DNA from: Undibacterium umbellatum
GTDB taxonomy: Bacteria > Pseudomonadota > Gammaproteobacteria > Burkholderiales > Burkholderiaceae_D
Assembly: GCF_014284125.1 (NCBI RefSeq)
Contig: NZ_JACOFX010000021.1
Span: forward strand, 24,027 to 88,026
Length of the DNA: 64,000 nt
Reading direction: 5' to 3'
The notes under the pieces: generated by a model
Seen by the model: only the letters and a program-made list of their open reading frames with translations
What the model was told of the DNA's origin: nothing
Database searches by the model: none
Part shown: positions 27,849 through 36,213 of the stretch, piece by piece
Layout of the letters: each line of letters begins with the position of its first letter
How positions within the stretch are numbered: the stretch's first letter is position 1
Made by a program: the position numbers and the translations under genes

Positions 27849-29882
27849 TCACTGACAGTCTTGTGCCTTAATCGATCCGACCCGTTGAACTGGACACTTT
27901 TTTTGGTCGGCAACCTTGGCAGCAAAGTCCGCGTCGCTTAACCTGCTATCCTTAAGCGCTTTGCTCATATGCCAGCGGCCGAGTTCACGATAGGCACCAT
28001 AGCGGCGCGGATCGGAGTCGAGTGTCATGAGTGCCGTGCTGTCCTGAGGGAATGGATGAATTGCCTTTGCCGTCCCATGTTGCAGATGCCACTCCAGCAC
28101 ATAAGCGCTCAACTCGCACAGGCCCGGCTCGGCACTGTCGCATGCCGCGGGCCGTACCATGCGATGGGGTATGTCAATATACTTTTTGGTCATTTCTTCC
28201 ATGTCGAGAGTCGGCTTCATAAAGTAGATTCGCGCATCGATATGCGTACCTTCATGCTCTGCACAGTCATCGAATCCATCCGAGCGGATGCAGCCCAGCA
28301 GCACTTTGTGCCGCCAAGCCGTGATGGGATATGCATGCTTGATTTCCTTACTGTTGCTTGGCGGCTGGCCTTCCGACTCTTCCATAAACGTTTGGCAATA
28401 AGCGTCGAAGCCCTCCAGGCCAGGAATTAGTAGTCTGCTTGGTTTGACAGACCCATATGGATAACGCAGCTCAACCTCGTTGCGCAGGTAGCACAGATCG
28501 GCCAGCCTGCCTTTGTCATCGCCGAGGTTGTCTGCAATGAAGATTTTATTCATTCGGGTTTCGATTAGACTGTAGGCTCCAAAACCGTCATTGTTGCCAC
28601 CGTCGAGCAGGCGAATGTAGGCCGAGCGAGTGTCGTCATCGCGCTTTCCGCTTAGATAGCGCATAGTACCGTCAAGGTAGTACAAGGGGAACGGCGTTAA
28701 GGCATGCAGTACCCGCCAGCCACTGCCAACATCGCGGTTAGGAACATCGGTCCCCCAGTCCGTTGCTAGCAAGTGCTGGGTGCCAGCCAAGGCCATGCGC
28801 GCTGGCTGTCCGGTGGCGGTCTGGTTCGCATCGAAGAACGATGCCGCAGCAGTCACACCATCGAGCAGATCGATGCCTTCGCGCTCAAGGTCTAGCGCGC
28901 CATACAGGCCGGACCGTGCGGCGTAGGGCGACATCTGCAATGTGTATTTGCTGAAATCTCGCTGGCCAGCCATCGCCCAGCCCAGAAAACTACGCTTCTT
29001 GCTTGCGGTGGCATTCACGATCCAGACCGGATAGCGGTTGCCCGTCTGCTCCAGGAACCTGCGTAGTGCTGGAAACGTCATGTCTTTAATCTGCATGCGT
29101 GCTGAGGGGGCGCTTGCATCACAGTTCTTGAAATTCGTACCATCGCATATCTCTGCGATATTGGCGCGCTCGTCGGCGGCGGCGGAAGTTAGCGGGAACA
29201 GGCCATAGGTAGTGCCAATGCCTGCTCGGTACAGAGCGCGCGACGGTGACAGATTGACCGGCCAGTCGAATACGGTGCGCGCGACGAAGTTCGGCACCGA
29301 TGCGCCCAGTGTCAATGCGAACAGTGCGCCGGTATGAAAAACATAATCGCTATCTCGATTGGAAAAAGAAGGGCGGCAATCACTTTCAAGTACATCCTGG
29401 CGGCACCGCACGAACTGCTGGAAGCGAAATTCATCGCGCTGCCGGGTCTGAGTGTCACACAAAGGCTGATCGGGTAAATGAGCTGCCTCGTCTGGCAGCA
29501 GCCCCTGGTAGGCTGAAGGGATGCAGTCCTTGAAATAGTCTGCAGGTTTCAATGATGGATCGTTGGTGCCCAGCATGAGCTTAGAGTAGAGGAACAGTGC
29601 TGCGTAGCCTCCACCGGAAACTGACGATATAGCGGTCATTTCTGCCAGCGCGTTCTTTTCGTCCGATGCCAGCGTTGAGAGGATACCCATAGAATAGGAT
29701 GCCGCCTTCGTACCGCCACCTGCCAGTGCCAAACCTGATTTTTTGGCGTCTTCAGCACGGACACCTAGCAGTGTCATCGGTTCAACCCGAATAGTGTTCT
29801 TGACCGCGCATCCTGTTAGGCTTAGCAGGATAATATACGCAGCCATGCGGATCACATTCTTCATGCCTTTCGTCGACTTCAT
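27849..29882 (-). CDS. Patatin-like phospholipase lipoprotein
   Basis: 677 residues. The N-terminus is a lipoprotein signal (AAYIILLSLTGC, lipobox Cys at ~25), so it is probably anchored in an envelope membrane. Residues ~50-60 carry the oxyanion-hole loop LALAGGGTKAASYSMG, ~86-95 the nucleophile motif SSVSGGGYAA, and further on DGGNNDGFGAYSLIE provides the Asp-Gly-Gly of the Ser-Asp dyad. The layout fits the patatin/cPLA2 lipase superfamily, although the protein is long and has a unique C-terminal half. AAGAGG precedes the start. Patatin effectors occur in CBASS-type defences, but those are cytosolic and paired with a cyclase. This lipoprotein has no cyclase neighbour, so an ordinary envelope lipase role is equally likely. 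Confidence 0.82.
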   Translation of the reverse strand: MKSTKGMKNVIRMAAYIILLSLTGCAVKNTIRVEPMTLLGVRAEDAKKSGLALAGGGTKAASYSMGILSTLASDEKNALAEMTAISSVSGGGYAALFLYSKLMLGTNDPSLKPADYFKDCIPSAYQGLLPDEAAHLPDQPLCDTQTRQRDEFRFQQFVRCRQDVLESDCRPSFSNRDSDYVFHTGALFALTLGASVPNFVARTVFDWPVNLSPSRALYRAGIGTTYGLFPLTSAAADERANIAEICDGTNFKNCDASAPSARMQIKDMTFPALRRFLEQTGNRYPVWIVNATASKKRSFLGWAMAGQRDFSKYTLQMSPYAARSGLYGALDLEREGIDLLDGVTAAASFFDANQTATGQPARMALAGTQHLLATDWGTDVPNRDVGSGWRVLHALTPFPLYYLDGTMRYLSGKRDDDTRSAYIRLLDGGNNDGFGAYSLIETRMNKIFIADNLGDDKGRLADLCYLRNEVELRYPYGSVKPSRLLIPGLEGFDAYCQTFMEESEGQPPSNSKEIKHAYPITAWRHKVLLGCIRSDGFDDCAEHEGTHIDARIYFMKPTLDMEEMTKKYIDIPHRMVRPAACDSAEPGLCELSAYVLEWHLQHGTAKAIHPFPQDSTALMTLDSDPRRYGAYRELGRWHMSKALKDSRLSDADFAAKVADQKKCPVQRVGSIKAQDCQ

Positions 29883-30998
29883 CGGTTTGCCTCTTTTTTC
29901 TTTAGTGAAATCATGTGACGCGCATAATTTTCAGACGCGAACTAAAGTTGTCGTTATCTGACTTTGGCGAAAATTCATATAAATAGCATTTTTCGTAAAA
30001 CTCGCGCGTGGCCAGTATTTCTAAAAATGAGCAGTTGGAATCGAACGGAAATAATATTTCCAAGACTCCGATTCATGCCCTGATGGCTCAAAATATGGAA
30101 ATGACATGCATTGATTATGTTTTGAATTTAATTTAAAGAAAAGAATTTTTGACAACATTTATTGAATTATTGTTAAAATTATTAATTACTTAATAGAAAT
30201 TGCGTCAAGTCAACGCTAGCTTCTTAAGCTCAGTGAGAAATGACTATGTGGGTGCTGCACGAGTAAACAAGCGTAGAGCACAATCCTGCTTGGCTTGATG
30301 AGTAGGAAACGGCCGTGACTAAAGTGGCATTAAAGGTATTATTCAATGCTGGCACGATATTGACCAGATTCAAATATGGGTGATATTTAGTCGACTGAGC
30401 ATCTCTCTCTACACTGTCCGACGAGGTGCGTTCTTAAGTCAGGGAGTTAGTTTACTCGGACCGGCAAATAATCAGTGCCATTGATAAATATCTTCTGTAA
30501 TTTTCAAGCTGTCTTAAAACTTAAACCGACAAAATTTGTAAGCAGTGACGCAGCTAGAATAGTTCATTCGGATTTCAAAGACTTAAGATTTGAAGTGGTG
30601 TTATAACCACGTGACAGCGTTCGCCAGGAAGTGGGTGGTGGATCAAATTGCAGGGGGAATTTTGCAAGAAAACGTACGCATAAATGCCTAAAAGTACGAA
30701 ATCTAAAAAATCTCATTTTATCTGACAGAAACAAAAAAAATCTCAACTATTGCGACAATCAGTCTCACGTTACGTGACAATTTTCTGTAAATCAGTGCGT
30801 TCTTTACCAATTCCAGTCTCAGCTTCCGTGGCACTTTACGCCGTTACCCTATTTATTTAGGGAGATACTTTAGAATGAGAGTAGGTGGACGTTTTAAGAT
30901 GCCAATTGGCGGTCACTTTGAAAAACAGACTGGCTATCATTATGAGAGTACGCATTTGGAATCGTTGAGAATCAAAAACCATATACAGGGAGCACTGA
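29883..30998. other. Long AT-rich intergenic region upstream of gajA
   Basis: About 1.1 kb without a convincing gene. The composition is distinctly more AT-rich than the flanks, especially 30,100-30,220 and 30,660-30,760. A short frame starting at ATG 30875 has a good ribosome site (AGGGAGA) but runs out of frame into gajA. Its first ~40 codons could be a leader or the relic of an older gajA start. No tRNA or other RNA gene was recognised. Confidence 0.4.
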
Positions 30999-33128
30999 AT
31001 GCGGATACAAAAAGTCAGGGTGGAAGGATTTCGGCTTCTGGCAGATGTCGACATCATGCTGGAGGAAACTTCTACGGTGATCGTTGGCCGAAACAACAGC
31101 GGCAAGACCTCTCTGACCGATGTTTTCGATCGAATAGTAGGTGAGGCAAGCCCACGGTTTCGCCTCGAAGACTTCTCGGCAGGAATACGCCCCAGATTCG
31201 ACGAAGCGCGACAGCTCCGCGCGTCTGGTTCGTCGGCAGAAGAGGTGCTTGCAGCCTTGCCAAAGATTACGGTGACGATAACGTTTCTTTACGAAGCAGA
31301 TGCCTCTGATCTTGGTCCCCTCTCGCCGTTCATAATCGATCTCGACGCGGCTAGTACAACGGCTATCGCGCGTGTCGAGTATGGGCCAGCTTTGGCGACG
31401 CTTCAGAAACTGTTCGAATTTCCCGCGCCTGCAGCGGGCGCTAATGAGCGCGCACATTTTTACAAATGCTTGAAAGAGAACTTGCCGAAGGCATACTCTA
31501 TCAAAGTTGCAGCGATCGATCCGACCGATCCAGAAAATCTGCGCAATTTCGAAGGCACCGCCGCTCTTTCCGCTGTATTGCAGTGCAGTCTCGTGCGCGC
31601 ACAACGTACCCTTGATTCCGCAAAGAATGGCGACGCCGACGTGATAGGGAAATTGCTCGGTACATTATTCAAAACCGCGACTGCGCCAAACGCTGCCGCG
31701 ACCGATCAAGACTTGACAGTCAGGCTGAAGGCGTCAGTTGAAGCGATCGAACGCGGCGTGCAAAGTGATTTCGACGAATTGCTAACAGGTCTTTTGCCGG
31801 CCTTGGAAGCGTTCGGCTTTCCGGGCCTGAACGACACAAAGCTCCGCCCAGAGACATCCCTGAACGTCGAGGCGCTGCTATCGGACCATACAAAAATCGT
31901 ATATGCCGGAACTGACGGGGTGCATCTTCCGGAAGGTTATAACGGATTGGGGACCCGCAACCTTATCTATATGCTCTTGCAGCTAGAGAGCTATCACAAG
32001 GCGTATCGTGCAAGAGCTACGCGTCCTGGCATTCACCTGATTTTCATCGAAGAGCCAGAAGCCCATTTGCATCCGCAAATGCAAGAGGTATTCATCAAGC
32101 AGCTTAATGAAGCGGCGGCGAAACTTTCGGAAAAATATCCCAATGAGCCGACATGGAAAGTACAATTCGTCATCTCGACGCATTCCGCCCATTTGGCAAA
32201 CGCGGCGAAGTTCGACGCGATACGTTACTTCCTGAATGAGCAGCCGACCGCTGGTGGCCCACGACGGACCAAAGTGAAGGACTTCAGACGTGGAGCCGCA
32301 ACGATTAGTCCACAAGATCAAGAATTCCTACATCAATATATGACGTTGACGAAGTGTGACTTGTATTTTGCCGACAAAGCAATCTTGATCGAAGGCGTAA
32401 CTGAGCGCATCCTGATGCCTCGCCTACGTGAAATTGTAGATTCAGGTCTTGAAGACGCGAAAAAGCTTACACGCCAATACATTACGGTCGTCGAAGTTGG
32501 TGGCGCCTACGCCCATTTGTTCTATCCGCTGCTAGATTTTCTGGAGCTTCGAACGCTCGTCATAACAGATCTTGATACCGTCCACCAGGTGCCCAAGACA
32601 AACCGAAACGGCTCGCAAGTGAACAAGTGGGAGAAATGCCCTGTAGCGGAAGGTCAAAGCACTTCAAATGCCGCCATTCGGGAATGGTTCAGGCCAAATG
32701 GAGAGACGGCAGATGGGGAGCAGCAGAATGTGCCTGCACCTCATCTTACTCCCCAGGCGCTTGCGGCGAAGACAAACGAAGAAAAGGCGAATGGCGTCAG
32801 GCGTATCGCGTATCAAGTGCCTGAAGATCCAGATAACGCTATTTGTGCTCGCAGTTTCGAAGACGCCTTAATTCTGGCAAATCCTGGCCGCTTTACATGG
32901 GAAGGGGAGCCGCGCGATGCAGCCGCGGCGTGGGAAATAGCTGCTAATTTATCTAAGGCAGAGACGGCATTGCGATTCGCAATTCGTGAACAAAATTGGA
33001 ATGTGCCTCGTTATATCAAAGAGGGCTTGATTTGGCTTGCAGAGCCACCGCCACCGCCGGCAGTTGCGCCTGCCGTTGATGCACCCGTACAGCAAGATTC
33101 TACCCCTGGAACTGAGGTGACGAATTGA
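30999..33128 (+). CDS. gajA: Gabija protein GajA, OLD-family ATPase/TOPRIM nuclease
   Basis: 709 residues. The N-terminal ABC-type ATPase has MRIQKVRVEGFRLL, Walker A GRNNSGKT (~29-36), Walker B FIEEPEAHLHPQ (~348) and the switch His in ISTHSAHL. The C-terminal TOPRIM nuclease has AILIEGVTER (~463) and VITDLDTV (~522). This is the class 2 OLD layout. Paired directly with a UvrD-like helicase it defines Gabija, in which GajA is a sequence-specific DNA nickase held off by nucleotides and activated when phage depletes NTPs. It is longer than the first-described Bacillus GajA, with an extended C-terminus ending in a Pro-rich stretch. AGGGAG lies upstream of ATG 30999. It overlaps gajB by four bases. 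Confidence 0.9.
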   Translation: MRIQKVRVEGFRLLADVDIMLEETSTVIVGRNNSGKTSLTDVFDRIVGEASPRFRLEDFSAGIRPRFDEARQLRASGSSAEEVLAALPKITVTITFLYEADASDLGPLSPFIIDLDAASTTAIARVEYGPALATLQKLFEFPAPAAGANERAHFYKCLKENLPKAYSIKVAAIDPTDPENLRNFEGTAALSAVLQCSLVRAQRTLDSAKNGDADVIGKLLGTLFKTATAPNAAATDQDLTVRLKASVEAIERGVQSDFDELLTGLLPALEAFGFPGLNDTKLRPETSLNVEALLSDHTKIVYAGTDGVHLPEGYNGLGTRNLIYMLLQLESYHKAYRARATRPGIHLIFIEEPEAHLHPQMQEVFIKQLNEAAAKLSEKYPNEPTWKVQFVISTHSAHLANAAKFDAIRYFLNEQPTAGGPRRTKVKDFRRGAATISPQDQEFLHQYMTLTKCDLYFADKAILIEGVTERILMPRLREIVDSGLEDAKKLTRQYITVVEVGGAYAHLFYPLLDFLELRTLVITDLDTVHQVPKTNRNGSQVNKWEKCPVAEGQSTSNAAIREWFRPNGETADGEQQNVPAPHLTPQALAAKTNEEKANGVRRIAYQVPEDPDNAICARSFEDALILANPGRFTWEGEPRDAAAAWEIAANLSKAETALRFAIREQNWNVPRYIKEGLIWLAEPPPPPAVAPAVDAPVQQDSTPGTEVTN

Positions 33129-34846
33129 TAAGAACCACCCCAAATCCGGCATTGATTGCCGCTCAGCAAGCACAGGTTAGGGTTGATGCCTGCCTCGATG
33201 CCGGACTTAGCTTTCGACTTGAAGCTGGCGCAGGGGCTGGCAAAACATACTCGCTTGTAGCGGCGCTCAAGCGACTCATCGCGGAAAATGGCACTGGGAT
33301 GTTGCAAGCGGGTCAGAAAGTTGCCTGTATCACATTCACCGAAGTTGCCCGAGACGAGATCAGGCGAGAAATCGGAGAGCATCCGGCAATCCTTGTTGAT
33401 ACTATTCACGCTTTTTCGTGGGCCTTCCTTGCACAATTTCAGAAGGCTCTACGCGGCCTAGTGACTGAATTTTCCCAGCAACAGGATAAAATCGAAGCTG
33501 GCGGCGGCATCGGCAACAAACCGGTCGAATACAATTTCGGGTTTTTCGGTGTTGACGAGAACAAAATTACCCTCGGTCATGATGATATCCCGTCGTTCAT
33601 GGCGAAGTTACTTTCGCAGCAAAAATTTCGTGCACTGCTCAAGCAGCAATTTCCGGTCATCTTCATCGACGAATATCAAGACACCGACAAAAATTTTATG
33701 ACGGCGATCTTGGAACATTTTTTGCAAACTGGCGAAGGGCCACAGATCGGCCTGTTCGGGGATCATTGGCAAACGATTTATCGTGGCGAATACGAATTAG
33801 TGGCGTTTCCCATCGAAGCTATCGACAAAGGAGCAAATTTCCGTTCTGTTCCCGCGATCGTCAAAGTGTTAAACAAGCTCCGCCCGGAGCTTGAACAAGC
33901 TGTTCACGATCCTGACGCAGAAGGGGAGGCTAGATTCTTTCATACCAACTCTCATCGAGGCGATCGGACGAATACGACGCATTCGAAACACGACATGCTG
34001 CCCGATGCATCCCGCAAAATGCGCGAAGCATTGATCCAACGGTTGACTTCCGAAGGTTGGGATTTCAGCAAAACCAAGATTTTGATGCTCACCCACAACG
34101 CACTGGCGGCGGAACAAGGGTATCCGTCGATCGCAAGCATCTACGAGCGCAACGAGGCATTTGCAAAGAAAGAGGATGTAACGATAAGATTTTTTGCAGA
34201 AATTCTGGAACCGATGTGTACTGCGTACGCTGCCGGTAAATATGGTGACATGTTTCGCCTTTTTGGAAGCGCGCCAGCAATCAGATCACATGGCGACAAG
34301 CTTAACTGGCGAGAAAGCATGGATGCGCTGAACTACTTGCGCCTGAATTGCACCGTAGGAGAGGTTCTCGATCACCTCAAGCAAACCAGACGACCGCAGC
34401 TGCCTGATACGGTCATGCGACGCGAAGATGCACTTACGGCCTTGAATGGGGCACGCATACCCGAGGAGTCGACTGGTTTATTTCGATACAACAGGCTTCG
34501 CCAAGTGCCATATGCAGAAGTGATTCAACTCGTCAAATTCGTCGAGGGATACACGCCCTTCGCAACTCAACATAGTGTAAAAGGTGCCGAATTTGAAAAC
34601 GTGCTTGTAGTCCTGGGCGGGGGATGGAATCACTACAACTGGCCTCAATTGCTGGAACTTTTGCACACACGGGCGGTGACAGCGAGCAACACTAAAGGCT
34701 ACCATCGAGCTAGGAATTTATTATATGTATCGATTTCTCGACCAATGAAGCGCCTTGCAGTCTTGGCAACGCAGATAATGCCAGCCCCAGCGCTGAGCGC
34801 CGCCGCGTACCTCTTCGGAACGGAGAATGTTGAGGATATCGGTTAG
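33125..34846 (+). CDS. gajB: Gabija protein GajB, UvrD/Rep-like helicase
   Basis: 573 residues, superfamily 1A helicase: Walker A EAGAGAGKTYS (~33), ACITFTEVARDEI, DTIHAFSW, Walker B VIFIDEYQDTD (~180), GLFGDHWQTIYRGE, THSVKGAEFENVLVV (~482) and YVSISRPMKRL. It begins with TTG inside a TTGA overlap with the gajA stop, so it is probably translated by re-initiation. In Gabija, GajB senses DNA ends, hydrolyses nucleotides and assists GajA. Its stop codon overlaps the end of a convergent minus-strand remnant, followed by an IS5-family element. Confidence 0.9.
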   Translation: MIRTTPNPALIAAQQAQVRVDACLDAGLSFRLEAGAGAGKTYSLVAALKRLIAENGTGMLQAGQKVACITFTEVARDEIRREIGEHPAILVDTIHAFSWAFLAQFQKALRGLVTEFSQQQDKIEAGGGIGNKPVEYNFGFFGVDENKITLGHDDIPSFMAKLLSQQKFRALLKQQFPVIFIDEYQDTDKNFMTAILEHFLQTGEGPQIGLFGDHWQTIYRGEYELVAFPIEAIDKGANFRSVPAIVKVLNKLRPELEQAVHDPDAEGEARFFHTNSHRGDRTNTTHSKHDMLPDASRKMREALIQRLTSEGWDFSKTKILMLTHNALAAEQGYPSIASIYERNEAFAKKEDVTIRFFAEILEPMCTAYAAGKYGDMFRLFGSAPAIRSHGDKLNWRESMDALNYLRLNCTVGEVLDHLKQTRRPQLPDTVMRREDALTALNGARIPEESTGLFRYNRLRQVPYAEVIQLVKFVEGYTPFATQHSVKGAEFENVLVVLGGGWNHYNWPQLLELLHTRAVTASNTKGYHRARNLLYVSISRPMKRLAVLATQIMPAPALSAAAYLFGTENVEDIG

Positions 34847-35008
34847 TCCAATTTGTGCGGCAACATTTCCCACATCAATTTCTCGATCAATATCTTGTCG
34901 AGCTCATTCAGCGCGGAGAAGTCGCTTATCACCTTATCTAGACGGCGCTGCTCGCTTCATTTTCCTCGTTTGATGGTGTTTGCGGCTCTAATCGTGGGTA
35001 GAGCTTAG

Positions 35009-36192
35009 GGCTACGCTGATTAAGTAAACGGATTCTATTCTCAAGCGTTAAAGACTGACAACCGAACAAGACGTTTGACTTCCATGAAACAACAGACACT
35101 GGCGATGGCAGAAGATCAGAATGCGAGCTTTGAACAACATCGCAAACCGACACGACGTGACGTTTTTCTCGACACGATGCACAAGATAGTGCCGTGGAAG
35201 GAACTCTGCGCAATCATTGAACCGCACTATCCGAAGCGCGGGAACGGTCGACCACCAATTGGCCTGGAACGAATGTTACGCATCCACTTCATCCAGCATT
35301 GGTTCAACCTGGCTGACTTTGCTTGCGAAGAAGCCTTATACGATAGCGTCAGTCTGCGTCGCTTTGTTGGCATTGACCTTGGCTGTGAGTCGGTGCCCGA
35401 TGCCACCACGATGCTCAAGTTCCGGCATTTGCTGGAGCAGCATAAGCTCGCTGAACAGTTATTCACGGAAGTTGGCCGCGTTCTTAGCAGCAGCGGCATG
35501 AGTTTAAAGACAGGCACGATCGTCGATGCGACCATTATTGCTGCACCGAGTTCGACCAAGAACAGTGAGAAGCAACGTGACCCCGAAATGCGGCAAACGC
35601 GTAAGGGGAAGCAATGGTACTTTGGGATGAAACTGCATATCGGCGTCGACAGCCAAAGTGGGCTGACACATAGTGCTGTTGTGACATCAGCCAACGTTCA
35701 TGACAAGCATCCCCTGCCCAAGCTACTGCATGGGCGTGAAAAACGGGTGTACGGTGATAGTGCCTATGCCAGTCAAAAGAATTTGATTCTCTCCAAAGCA
35801 CCAGGAGCCAAAGACTTTACCAATCAACGCATCCGCAAATCAGGGGAGATTGACGAGATTGAGCGTGGCAAGAACCGCAATAAATCGAAGATCCGAGCGC
35901 GCGTTGAGCACGTCTTTGCGGTGGACAAGCGCCTCTGGGGATTCAACAAGGTGCGGTATCGTGGTTTGGCAAAGAATGCCGCACGCGCATTTACTGCGCT
36001 GGCCTTGGCCAATATTTATTTATCGCGTCGGCACTTGCTGGTACAGGTGCGCCCATAGTGGGCAAAAATGAGCAAAAACCCCATCAATGGCCTGATCGGG
36101 GGCGCGAAAAATAGCTTGAACGACGCTTTTATCAATTGAATGTGCTACTTGGAGTTTCGTCCATCAAAAATTGATGCTTATTCAGCGTAGCC
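35009..36192 (+). mobile_element. IS5-family insertion sequence, complete with TTAG target duplication
   Basis: 1,184 bp with imperfect terminal inverted repeats (GGCTACGCTGATTAAGTA at the left, GGCTACGCTGAATAAGCA as the complement of the right). It is flanked by a direct TTAG at 35005-35008 and 36193-36196, which fits the YTAR target preference of IS5 elements. It carries one transposase gene and appears intact. It sits between gajB and the CHAT gene, 17 bp after the CHAT stop codon. Confidence 0.93.
35075..36058 (+). CDS. IS5-family DDE transposase
   Basis: 327 residues, full length for the IS5 group: the N-terminal IS5 region (WKELCAIIEPHYPKRGNGRPP, then MLRIHFIQHWFNLAD), first Asp in GTIVDATIIAAPSSTKN, second Asp in RVYGDSAYAS, and the Glu region RNKSKIRARVEHVFAVDKRLWG with the Y-(2)-R-(3)-E-like signature. 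The first ATGs are closely spaced (MTSMKQQ). All three catalytic acids are present, so the element may be active. Confidence 0.95.
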   Translation: MTSMKQQTLAMAEDQNASFEQHRKPTRRDVFLDTMHKIVPWKELCAIIEPHYPKRGNGRPPIGLERMLRIHFIQHWFNLADFACEEALYDSVSLRRFVGIDLGCESVPDATTMLKFRHLLEQHKLAEQLFTEVGRVLSSSGMSLKTGTIVDATIIAAPSSTKNSEKQRDPEMRQTRKGKQWYFGMKLHIGVDSQSGLTHSAVVTSANVHDKHPLPKLLHGREKRVYGDSAYASQKNLILSKAPGAKDFTNQRIRKSGEIDEIERGKNRNKSKIRARVEHVFAVDKRLWGFNKVRYRGLAKNAARAFTALALANIYLSRRHLLVQVRP

Positions 36193-36213
36193 TTAGACGC
36201 CCAATTCACACGC

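Larger units (their letters stand above)
34843..36209 (-). pseudogene. Possible small helical partner gene of the CHAT protein, split by the IS and frameshifted
   Basis: Removing the IS and one TTAG copy restores a minus-strand frame that starts with GTG at 36209, five bases beyond the CHAT stop. It begins MNWAS across the insertion site and continues KLYPRLEPQTPSNEENEASSAV before a stop. A frame offset by one base continues as SEQRRLDKVISDFSALNELD and on to WEMLPHKLD, with a stop at 34843-34845. Joined by one frameshift it would encode about 58 residues ending in an amphipathic helix, typical of a small partner protein. The reconstruction is mine. It could be chance, or two separate tiny frames. 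Confidence 0.28.

Noticed and set aside
27849..29882. CBASS effector (patatin type)
   Set aside because: There is a lipoprotein signal and no cGAS-like cyclase or accessory genes next to it.
30875..31144. Short plus-strand frame with a good ribosome site upstream of and overlapping gajA
   Set aside because: From 31000 onward it is just another frame of gajA. Only its first ~40 codons could be independent, with no recognisable content.
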